A stretch of DNA of 23,051 nucleotides from positions 1-23,051 of the forward strand of contig JBJXFK010000067.1 of assembly GCA_046155505.1 (NCBI GenBank), in the 5' to 3' direction. The DNA is from JBJXFK01 sp046155505 (GTDB lineage: Bacteria; Planctomycetota; Phycisphaerae; UBA1845; Fen-1342). This document shows positions 15,232 to 21,755 of the stretch, one piece after another. The first letter of the stretch is position 1; each line of letters opens with the position of its first letter. Position numbers and translations under genes: made by a program. The notes below the pieces were generated by a model. The model ran no database searches, was not told where the DNA came from, and was given only the letters and a program-made list of their open reading frames with translations.

Positions 15232-15939
15232 TTGGCCAACGAATCGCCCGTCGCGATCGTCAAACTCGATGCGATTCAGAAAATCTACCGCAAGCCCAAT
15301 ACCGATGTGCAGGTGCATGCCCTTCGCGGCGTGTCGTTTTCCATCCTGCCCGGCGAGTACGTCGCGATCATCGGCGCATCCGGCTCGGGCAAAAGCACGC
15401 TGATGAACATCCTCGGCTGCCTCGATCGCCCGACTGCCGGACGCTATGTGCTCGACGGCGACGACATCTCGGCCCTCGACGACGAACGGCTGAGCGACGT
15501 GCGCGGCAAGCGCATCGGCTTCATCTTCCAGAGTTTCAATCTCATCCCGTCGCAAACCGTGCTCGAAAATCTCGAAACGCCGATGTTCTATCAGGGTGTG
15601 CCGCCGCGCGAGCGACGCGACAAGGCGATCGCCGGTGCCGAGCGACTGGGCCTCGGCGATCGGCTCGATCACAAACCAACGGAACTTTCCGGCGGGCAGC
15701 AGCAGCGCGTGGCCATTGCAAGATCGCTGATGAACGACCCGGTGTTGCTGCTGGCCGACGAGCCGACCGGCAATCTCGATTCGACAACAGGCAAACTGAT
15801 CCTGCAATTGCTCGATGAACTGAACGGTGCGGGCGTCACGATCGTCATGGTGACGCACGACCCGAACGTCGCGGCGCGGTGCAAACGGGTGATCGAAATG
15901 CGTGACGGCGAGGTCGCGCGCGACGAGATGAATCGCTGA
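15232..15939 (+). CDS. ABC transporter ATP-binding protein (LolD/MacB type)
   Basis: A TTG start at 15232 is preferred: GGGAG lies six bases upstream and the resulting 235 residues match the LolD/MacB ATPase length. In-frame ATGs at 15187 and 14848 would add unconserved residues, the latter across the inverted repeat. Motifs are complete: Walker A GASGSGKST (48-56), Q-loop Q100, signature LSGGQQQR (152-159), Walker B LLLADEP (172-178), and switch H209. GVSFSILPGEYVAIIGASG and ADEPTGNLDS are typical of the MacB/LolD/FtsE-like group, which serves lipoprotein release, macrolide or peptide export and envelope stress. No permease gene is next to it (the following gene is the NagB fusion), so its membrane partner must be encoded elsewhere. 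Confidence 0.93.
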   Translation: MANESPVAIVKLDAIQKIYRKPNTDVQVHALRGVSFSILPGEYVAIIGASGSGKSTLMNILGCLDRPTAGRYVLDGDDISALDDERLSDVRGKRIGFIFQSFNLIPSQTVLENLETPMFYQGVPPRERRDKAIAGAERLGLGDRLDHKPTELSGGQQQRVAIARSLMNDPVLLLADEPTGNLDSTTGKLILQLLDELNGAGVTIVMVTHDPNVAARCKRVIEMRDGEVARDEMNR

Positions 15940-15946
15940 TTCGCGG

Positions 15947-15974
15947 TTGCAAATGGTTATATAACTTTCATAAT
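15947..15974 (+). promoter_or_regulatory. Candidate promoter of the NagB-PIG-L gene
   Basis: TTGCAA (15947-15952), a 16-bp spacer and CATAAT (15969-15974; five of six consensus bases) sit in a conspicuous AT-rich island (about 15949-15975) of otherwise GC-rich DNA. Transcription would start near 15981, leaving a leader of about 30 nt that contains the AGGAG at 15996-16000. Confidence 0.55.
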
Positions 15975-16009
15975 ACGAGGCGGAAGCCCGGCTTCAGGAG
16001 CCCTCGCCC

Positions 16010-17965
16010 ATGAAACGCACCTTTCGATTTCCGCTCTCGCACGCGACGCACGGAGGCGACGACGCGACCGGCAAGACCCGCGTCACCGTCTTCGCCAATC
16101 CGCAAGATGCCAGCGTCGCCATCGCACGCGAGATCGCCGACCTCATCCGTCACAAGCAGGCGCGCGGCGAGCGGGCGGTGCTGGGTCTGGCCACCGGATC
16201 GACGCCCACCGAGGTCTACAACGAGCTCGTGCGGCTGCACAAGCACGACGGCCTGTCATTCAAGAACGTCGTCACGTTCAATCTCGACGAATACTGGCCG
16301 ATGAAGCCCGACTCGTTTCAGAGCTACCACCGCTTCATGCACGAGTATCTGTTCGATCACATCGACATCGATCCGGCTAACGTGAACGTGCCCGACGGCA
16401 CCACGCCGATCGAAAAAGTCGCCGCCGCGTGCGAAGCGTATGAAGCGAAGATCAAACAGCTCGGCGGCATCGATCTGCAACTGCTCGGCGTCGGTCGCAC
16501 CGGCCACATCGGGTTCAACGAACCCGGCTCGCCGCGCAACAGCCGCACGCGCATGATCACGCTCGACAAAGTCACGCGGCTCGATGCGGCCAGCGACTTT
16601 TTCGGCGAGTGGAACGTGCCGCGCAAGGCGATCACGATGGGCGTGGGCACGATCCTCGAAGCCCGCCGCATCGTCTTGCTCTCCTTCGGCGAAGGCAAAG
16701 CGGCCATCCTCCGCCGCTCGATCGAAGGCGAAATCAGCGCACAAGTCGCCGCGAGTTTCTTACAGGAACACCCAAACGCCGAATTCATGCTTGACGCGGC
16801 GGCTTCCAACGAACTGACACCAGTGAAGACGCCGTGGCGACTCGGGCCGATCGCGCAGTATGGCCAAGCGTGGGACGCGCGCACGACACGCCGCGCCGTC
16901 ATCTGGCTGGCGCAGCAAGTGAAAAAGCCCATCCTCAAGCTGATTTCCGAGGACTACAACGAGCATGGCTTGCAGGAACTGCTCAGTGCCCGCGGCTCGG
17001 CGTACGCTGTAAACATCGAAGTCTTCAAGCAGTTGCAGGACACGATCACCGGCTGGCCCGGGGGCAAACGGGGCCGCGACAAACGCGACGGCACGCCCGA
17101 CGTGTTTCCGAAACGCGTCGTGGTCTTTAGCCCGCATCCGGACGACGACGTGATCAGCATGGGCGGCACGTTCATCCGCCTGTGCGATCAGGGGCACGAG
17201 GTCCACGTCGCGTATCAGACGTCGGGAAATATCGCCGTGTTTGATGAGGTCGCGCTCGCGCATTGCGACTTCGTCGAGGAATTCGCGCGGGCGTTCGACT
17301 TCGTCAGTGCTGAACAGGTGAAGCACATCGAAGCCGCGATCGAGGAATTCGTCACGCGCAAGAAGCCGGGCGAAATCGACAGCCCGCAACTGCAAAAAAT
17401 TAAGGGCCTCATCCGCCGCAGCGAGGCCCGCGCCGGGGCGCGCTACTCCGGCGTGCAGCCCGGCAACATTCACTTCCTCGACATGCCGTTCTACGAGACG
17501 GGCCGCGTGAAGAAAAAGCCGCTCGGCCCGGCTGACATTCAGATCGTCGCCGACCTGCTGCGCAAGATACAGCCGCACCAGGTGTACGCCGCCGGAGACC
17601 TGAGCGACCCGCACGGCACGCACCGCGTTTGCCTGGCCGCGATTGAGCAGGCGGTGCATCAGCTGAAAGACGAGCCGTGGATGAAGCAGTGCGAGGTGTG
17701 GCACTATCGCGGCGCGTGGCAGGAATGGGAACCGCACGAGATTGAGATGGCCGTGCCGCTCAGCCCGGACGAAGTCGAACGCAAGCGCATGGCGATCTTC
17801 AAGCACGAATCGCAGAAGGACAAAGCGCTCTTCCCCGGGCCGTGGGACACGCGTGAATTCTGGAAACGCGCCGAAGACCGCAATGCGAACACGGCCCGCA
17901 TCTATGACGAGCTGGGTCTGCCTGAATACGAAGCGATCGAGGCGTTCGTCCGCTGGCGGTTCTGA
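16010..17965 (+). CDS. nagB: Glucosamine-6-phosphate deaminase domain fused to a PIG-L/LmbE deacetylase domain
   Basis: The ATG has AGGAG nine bases upstream. The 651-residue length equals that of the known long NagB family of Bacteroidota and others (PRK02122-like). Residues 22-275 are NagB: ATGSTPTEVY (61-70), FNLDEYW with acid-base D93 (E. coli D72), and LLGVGRTGHIGFNEPGS with H166 and E171. At the position of E. coli D141 there is T164. Residues 369-600 are a PIG-L domain: FSPHPDDDVISMGG (zinc motif at 376-380) and a later GDLSDPHGTHR with the third zinc His. NagB converts glucosamine 6-phosphate to fructose 6-phosphate and ammonia; PIG-L enzymes remove acetyl groups from GlcNAc-type sugars. 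One chain could thus do both steps of amino-sugar recycling, feeding the phosphofructokinase encoded nearby. That coupling is inference. Confidence 0.93.
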   Translation: MKRTFRFPLSHATHGGDDATGKTRVTVFANPQDASVAIAREIADLIRHKQARGERAVLGLATGSTPTEVYNELVRLHKHDGLSFKNVVTFNLDEYWPMKPDSFQSYHRFMHEYLFDHIDIDPANVNVPDGTTPIEKVAAACEAYEAKIKQLGGIDLQLLGVGRTGHIGFNEPGSPRNSRTRMITLDKVTRLDAASDFFGEWNVPRKAITMGVGTILEARRIVLLSFGEGKAAILRRSIEGEISAQVAASFLQEHPNAEFMLDAAASNELTPVKTPWRLGPIAQYGQAWDARTTRRAVIWLAQQVKKPILKLISEDYNEHGLQELLSARGSAYAVNIEVFKQLQDTITGWPGGKRGRDKRDGTPDVFPKRVVVFSPHPDDDVISMGGTFIRLCDQGHEVHVAYQTSGNIAVFDEVALAHCDFVEEFARAFDFVSAEQVKHIEAAIEEFVTRKKPGEIDSPQLQKIKGLIRRSEARAGARYSGVQPGNIHFLDMPFYETGRVKKKPLGPADIQIVADLLRKIQPHQVYAAGDLSDPHGTHRVCLAAIEQAVHQLKDEPWMKQCEVWHYRGAWQEWEPHEIEMAVPLSPDEVERKRMAIFKHESQKDKALFPGPWDTREFWKRAEDRNANTARIYDELGLPEYEAIEAFVRWRF

Positions 17966-18001
17966 ACAAACGAAACCGCGGCGCGCGGCGAGTACATCCG
18001 A

Positions 18002-18025
18002 ATCCCGAGCGCGAGCGCGCGGGGT
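18002..18025. repeat. Palindromic ATCCCG...CGGGGT repeat (copy 2)
   Basis: ATCCCG (18002-18007) pairs with CGGGGT (18020-18025), with one G-T pair, around AGCGCGAGCGCG. It is the same design as 11424-11447 and lies 37 bp after the NagB-PIG-L stop. Confidence 0.55.
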
Positions 18026-18098
18026 ATCGTGCTTGGTTCGGCGAGCGCGACATAGAGATTGAGCCCAGGCACTGCGCCCTCGCACTCTGCCACGCCGT

Positions 18099-18127
18099 TT
18101 GAAACAATCCCCCCGCCTGCCTACGCT
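18099..18127 (+). promoter_or_regulatory. Candidate leaderless promoter of the GT39-like gene
   Basis: TTGAAA (18099-18104), exactly 17 bp, then TACGCT (18122-18127), then seven bases to the ATG at 18135. A start of transcription at the usual distance falls on or next to the A of ATG. No Shine-Dalgarno sequence is present. Confidence 0.55.
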
Positions 18128-18134
18128 TCCGCCC

Positions 18135-19733
18135 ATGAACGACTCGCCCGCCGCCGGCCTCATCTTCGAGCCCGACCATCTCGACCCGCGCGCGATCCGT
18201 CATCGCCGCGAGATGTTCTTCTGGCTCTGCTTCTTCGTCGGCGTCGGCCTCGTTTGGCGCGTCACGCGGTTTTTGCTGCCGTTTCCCATCTGGGGCGACG
18301 AAGCCTTCGTCACCAGCGGCGTGATGGACCGCGGCTACCGCGAGCACTTCGCGCAGCCGCCGGCGTATTTTCAGATTGTGCCGCTGCTCTATCTCTGGAT
18401 TTTGCGCTGCAGTTACGAGGCGCTCGGCCCGTCGGAGCAGTCCTTCCGCGCGTTTTCGCTGGTCGCCGGCTGCGCTGCCCTGCTCATCTTTGCCCGCGTC
18501 GCGTGGCGAACGCTCCCGCCGCAGGCTGCGTCCATCGCCGTCGGAATTTTCGCCGTCGGCTATTCACTCGTGCGACACGCCAACGAGGCTAAACCCTACG
18601 GCGGCGACGCGCTGGTCGCGGTGCTCATGCTCTGGCTGACGCTGCGCTGGATCGAACAGCCGCGAAGCTGGCCGCGCGCCGCGCTGCTCGCACTCGTTGC
18701 ATGCGTGAGCATCTGGCTCAGCTTTCCGGCGGTGCTCATCGCCGGGGCGATGGGCATCGCGCTCGCGGCCTGCCTGCCGTGGCGCAGTTATCCGGCGTTG
18801 CTTATCTACGGCGTGTCGATCAGCGCCAGCTTTGTGACCTATTACCTGTCATTCGCGCGGATGCAGTCGTCGCGTTCGTCCGGCTCGTGGCTCGAAGACT
18901 ACTGGGTTCGCGGCTTCCCGAATCTCGCCGACCCGCTGAACACTGCGTTCTGGTTCGTGCATGCCCACACGTCCGACATGATGGGCTATCCCATCGGCGG
19001 CACAGAGTTTCGCAGCGCGGCGACCGGCATCGCATGCGCGATCGGCATCGTCGCCCTATTTCGCAGCGGGCGCGGCAGGCTCGCGGTCGTGTTGCTCGCG
19101 CCATTTGTGATGGGCATGATCGCCGCGATGCTACGTCGATATCCATACGGCGTACACGCCCGACTGGCGCAGCACCTCGCGCCGATGATCTGCCTCATCG
19201 CGGCGGTGGGCGTCGCGGCGGTGATTGGTTGGCTGCGCAGTGAGCGTGCTCGCGCGTTCGCCGGCGGCGGCGTTGGACTGATCTTGCTGGGTATCGCCAT
19301 CGGCGGCATCGCGCGCGACGTGGTCAAGCCGCACAAGTCACACGAGGACGTGATTATTCGCCAGGTGGTTGCTGATCTGCGAGCGGCTCTGCCCGCCGGC
19401 GCGCGGATCGCGATTCTGAATCCGATGGAGTTCGGCGAGCTGCCGGACCACGCGCCGCAGTTCTCGGCGACGGCGCGACACTATCTCCGCGCCGCGGGCT
19501 TCGAACTCGTCTGGTGCCACGATCTGCCGATCCCCGCCGATGTGCGTATGGTGATCTCATGCAGAACGCCGACGCAGCCGCCGTCGCGCCAGCAGGCGGA
19601 AGCGCGACTGCGCGAAGCGGGTTTCTCTGTGACCGGCTTTGCGGAACACATGTATCGACCGAACGATTCGCGCCGACTCGATGTGTACACAGTCGAACCG
19701 TTCGCGCTCCGAACGCGAAGCGCAAGCGAGTGA
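18135..19733 (+). CDS. GT-C membrane glycosyltransferase (family 39/ArnT-like)
   Basis: Starting at 18135 (532 residues) puts the ATG seven bases after a -10 box; the in-frame start at 18099 lies inside that promoter. The protein has about ten membrane helices. After the first helix comes PIWGDEAF, with D55-E56 in the first outer loop, where GT-C enzymes keep their catalytic acid. Then QPPAYFQIVPLLY and HANEAKPYGGD follow, typical of ArnT/PMT-like enzymes that use polyprenyl-phosphate sugars on the outer face of the membrane. A soluble domain occupies the last 150 residues. Acceptor and sugar are unknown. The closing residues, ALRTRSASE, are encoded by a repeat element that continues past the stop codon. 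It stands alone between the NagB fusion and a repeat-rich gap. Confidence 0.85.
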   Translation: MNDSPAAGLIFEPDHLDPRAIRHRREMFFWLCFFVGVGLVWRVTRFLLPFPIWGDEAFVTSGVMDRGYREHFAQPPAYFQIVPLLYLWILRCSYEALGPSEQSFRAFSLVAGCAALLIFARVAWRTLPPQAASIAVGIFAVGYSLVRHANEAKPYGGDALVAVLMLWLTLRWIEQPRSWPRAALLALVACVSIWLSFPAVLIAGAMGIALAACLPWRSYPALLIYGVSISASFVTYYLSFARMQSSRSSGSWLEDYWVRGFPNLADPLNTAFWFVHAHTSDMMGYPIGGTEFRSAATGIACAIGIVALFRSGRGRLAVVLLAPFVMGMIAAMLRRYPYGVHARLAQHLAPMICLIAAVGVAAVIGWLRSERARAFAGGGVGLILLGIAIGGIARDVVKPHKSHEDVIIRQVVADLRAALPAGARIAILNPMEFGELPDHAPQFSATARHYLRAAGFELVWCHDLPIPADVRMVISCRTPTQPPSRQQAEARLREAGFSVTGFAEHMYRPNDSRRLDVYTVEPFALRTRSASE

Positions 19734-19914
19734 ACGCGAGCGCAGCGAGCCGAATCCGAACCCGGAGCGCGAGCGACGAGGTGGCACGCGGATGCGAAAG
19801 GCGCTCGTCCACGGATACGCACTCGTGGCCGCGACTTACCCCACTCGCTCGCGCTCGGGGTTCGGATCGGACGCAAGCTGCGCGTGGGTTCACTCGCTTG
19901 CGCGTCGCGTTCGG
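19708..19914. repeat. Long imperfect inverted repeat overlapping the GT39-like stop codon
   Basis: The left arm 19708-19785 and the right arm 19836-19914 are reverse complements over nearly 80 bp with roughly four of five bases matching by eye, including TCCGAACGCGA, GCGCAAGCGAGTGAAC and GAGCGCGAGCGA. The TGA stop at 19731-19733 lies in the left arm. The right arm contains the ACCCC...GGGGT palindrome (19838-19861). The spacer is about 50 bp. Confidence 0.7.
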
Positions 19915-19939
19915 ATCGCTTGCGCGATCGGCGAAGAAA

Positions 19940-20013
19940 GCAGCCGAGGGCGGCTGCTCCACATGCGCAGCCGAGGGCGGCTCCACATGCGCAGCCGAAG
20001 GCGGCTGCGCTCC
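19940..20013. repeat. Three tandem copies of a 24-25 bp unit with core AGCCGAGGGCGGCT
   Basis: The units are 19940-19964, 19965-19988 and 19989-20013. Each has the near-palindromic core GCAGCCGAGGGCGGCT; the first two end in TCCACAT and the third in GCGCTCC. The third copy has one A for G change in the core. The same core forms the arms of the inverted repeat at the right edge of the window. Confidence 0.8.
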
Positions 20014-20049
20014 GGGCTCGCTACTCGATACGCAGTTCGACCTGTGCCT

Positions 20050-20105
20050 GTGGCGACCGCCGGCCGCGCTGGCAAGTTGCCTGCGCCGCCCGCAGCGGTC
20101 GCCAC
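20050..20105. repeat. 56-bp palindrome with GTGGCGACCGC arms
   Basis: GTGGCGACCGC (20050-20060) is exactly reverse-complemented at 20095-20105, and GGCAAGTTGCC forms a smaller palindrome at the centre (20071-20081). The intervening bases also pair partly. It lies 20 bp beyond the stop of the minus-strand small gene; no T-tract follows on that strand. Confidence 0.65.
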
Positions 20106-20124
20106 GAGCGATGGAATTCGTCAG

Positions 20125-20460
20125 CTACGAATACGCATCCACGCTCGCACCCTGCGACGGCGGGTCGGCCCCGGCCTGCGCGTATGATTCGAGCGCCGGC
20201 GAGGACTGAACCTCTTGCCGCACTTCGCGTTCGGCGTCTTTGGCGTCTTGGGCGCGCATAATCAGATCGATCAACCCGGGCGCGGGTGGGAATGTGACCG
20301 GTGTGTCTTTGGGCTTGCTGGGCACCGACGCGGCTTGGCTACCGCCGCCCGATGACGATGTCGATTCGACCGGTCGTGTCGCGCGTTGCTCCTGCTGACG
20401 CGGCGGCGCGACGGGTGCCATGTAGGCCGCGGGCGGCCCGGTCAATGTTGTTGTTAGCAT
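20125..20460 (-). CDS. Small hypothetical protein, probably disordered (111 aa)
   Basis: The ATG at 20460 has GGAG seven bases upstream, so this start is chosen over an in-frame ATG at 20742, which would run through the divergent glycosyltransferase start. The protein is rich in Pro, Ser, Gln, Ala and Gly (MAPVAPPRQQEQRATRP, STSSSGGGSQAAS), with one short likely helix in the middle (LIDLIMRAQDAKDAEREVRQ). There is no signal peptide, membrane helix or Cys, and no family is recognised. It is transcribed away from the GT9 gene, sharing a 148-bp upstream region. A good binding site and a clean frame argue for a gene, while the composition leaves doubt. Confidence 0.6.
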   Translation of the reverse strand: MLTTTLTGPPAAYMAPVAPPRQQEQRATRPVESTSSSGGGSQAASVPSKPKDTPVTFPPAPGLIDLIMRAQDAKDAEREVRQEVQSSPALESYAQAGADPPSQGASVDAYS

Positions 20461-20592
20461 CGGCGCTCTCCGATTCTCACCGGAAAGCTGCTGTCCCCAC
20501 TTCAATGCTGCGAATCGTCCGCCTCGTATGCAAGTTTCGCACGCATTTTCAGCCGCCGTCCGAGGATTGCCGATCGGCTCGCGACATGCCGA

Positions 20593-20598
20593 TATAAT
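20593..20598 (+). promoter_or_regulatory. Consensus -10 box before the GT9 gene
   Basis: A perfect TATAAT ends ten bases before the ATG at 20609, predicting a leader of only a few bases. No Shine-Dalgarno sequence is seen. A -35 at normal spacing is not convincing (TTGCCG at 20567-20572 is 20 bp away). Confidence 0.45.
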
Positions 20599-20608
20599 GC
20601 CCGCTTCG

Positions 20609-21676
20609 ATGCCACTAACCGACCCGACGCGAATCCTGATCATCAAACCCAGCTCGCTGGGCGACATCGTGCACGCCTTGCCGGTGCTCGCGGCGCTGCG
20701 AGGCCGATATCCGGCGGCACACATCGCGTGGCTGGTCGGCACCGGGTTTCAGTCGCTGCTCGCCGGGCATCCGATGATCGACGAACTGATTCCGTTCGAC
20801 CGCGCGCATTACGGCAAGATACTGCGCAGCCCGCGGGCGATGATCGACTTCTGCCGCTTTGTGGCAATGCTGCGGCGCGCGCACTACGACCTCGTGATTG
20901 ATCTGCAAGGCCTGCTGCGCAGCGGCATCATCACCTGGTTCAGCCGCGCCCGGGTGCGCGTCGGCTTCGCTGATGCGCGCGAAGGGGCGACGCTGTTCTA
21001 TTCGCAGCGCGTCGCGCCGGATGCGTCGGCCATTCACGCGGTCGAGAAAAACGTCGCGTTCGCCCGCGCGATTGGCTTGCACATCGACGCACCCGAGTTT
21101 CCGCTGGGCATCACCGCGGCCGAACGCACCTCCGCGACGATGCTCCTGCACAGCGCCGCGGGCAGGCCGGTCGAGAAATTTGTCGCGATGCTGCCGGGCG
21201 CGCGTTGGGAAACAAAAACCTGGCCCGCCGAACACTTTGCCCGCGTCATCGATGGCATGCACGCGGCCGGCTCGCCGCCAATTGTGCTGCTCGGCGCGCC
21301 GTCGGAGAAACCGACCGCTGATGCGATTCGTAATCTCACTGCGTCGCCGGTGATCGACCTTGTCGGCAAAACAAACTTACGTCAGCTCGCGGCGATGCTT
21401 GAAATGTGCGAGCGCGTGGTGTGCCTCGACTCCGGGCCGATGCACATCGCCGCGGCCCTGGGCAAGCCGATCGTCGCCCTCTTCGGCCCGACCGACGCCG
21501 CGCGAACCGGGCCGTTCTCGCCGACGGCGCGGGTGCTGACGCACGAAGTCGCATGCCGCCCGTGCCTGAAACGCGTTTGTCGATTTGGACATCAGGACTG
21601 TTTGCGAAAGCTCATGCCGGAAACGGTTGTGGCAGCGACCGAGAATGCTGAATGCCAAAGGACGAATGCTGAATGA
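20609..21676 (+). CDS. Glycosyltransferase family 9 (heptosyltransferase-like)
   Basis: With the start at 20609 the protein has 355 residues and begins with the GT9 signature RILIIKPSSLGDIVHALPVL, like WaaC/WaaF, which add heptose to the lipopolysaccharide core on the inner face of the membrane. The second half has the donor-binding signature DSGPMHIAAALGKPIVALFG (274-293) and GPTD, then a Cys-rich segment (CRPCLKRVC...HQDC) common in GT9 proteins. Acceptor and sugar cannot be told from sequence. The final residues (about 345-355) are encoded by a heptamer array. The TGA stop overlaps the ATG of the next gene (ATGA, 21673-21676), which suggests translational coupling. An in-frame ATG at 20597 overlaps the -10 box and is less likely. 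Confidence 0.9.
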   Translation: MPLTDPTRILIIKPSSLGDIVHALPVLAALRGRYPAAHIAWLVGTGFQSLLAGHPMIDELIPFDRAHYGKILRSPRAMIDFCRFVAMLRRAHYDLVIDLQGLLRSGIITWFSRARVRVGFADAREGATLFYSQRVAPDASAIHAVEKNVAFARAIGLHIDAPEFPLGITAAERTSATMLLHSAAGRPVEKFVAMLPGARWETKTWPAEHFARVIDGMHAAGSPPIVLLGAPSEKPTADAIRNLTASPVIDLVGKTNLRQLAAMLEMCERVVCLDSGPMHIAAALGKPIVALFGPTDAARTGPFSPTARVLTHEVACRPCLKRVCRFGHQDCLRKLMPETVVAATENAECQRTNAE

Positions 21677-21755
21677 AAGACACGCAAGCATCGCACTCGG
21701 TTCCATCAGTCGAACCGCGCAATCGACGTTCGGCATTCGCCCTTCGACCTTTGGC
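21643..21755. repeat. Inverted pair of heptamer arrays spanning the GT9 stop and the next gene's signal peptide
   Basis: The left array (21643-21677) has five units: GAATGCT, GAATGCC, AAAGGAC, GAATGCT, GAATGAA. The right array (21721-21755) has five units in the opposite sense: AATCGAC, GTTCGGC, ATTCGCC, CTTCGAC, CTTTGGC. The left array carries both the GT9 stop and the downstream ATG; the right array encodes residues 17-28 of the downstream protein. Confidence 0.7.

Larger units (their letters stand above)
19734..20124. other. Gene-free, repeat-filled interval
   Basis: No coding sequence is supported. The interval is almost wholly repeats: the end of the long inverted element, three tandem AGCCGAGGGCGGCT units, and a 56-bp palindrome. 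Open frames crossing it on both strands encode only repeat-derived peptides. Confidence 0.65.

Noticed and set aside
19514..20209. Plus-strand open frame of 231 codons across the repeat-rich gap, encoding AAEGG-type peptide repeats
   Set aside because: The peptide repeats come directly from the DNA repeats at 19940-20013; no start signal and no domain are seen.
20461..20742. Extension of the small minus-strand protein to an ATG at 20742
   Set aside because: It would overlap the first 130 bp of the GT9 gene and its -10 box; the ATG at 20460 has a proper SD.
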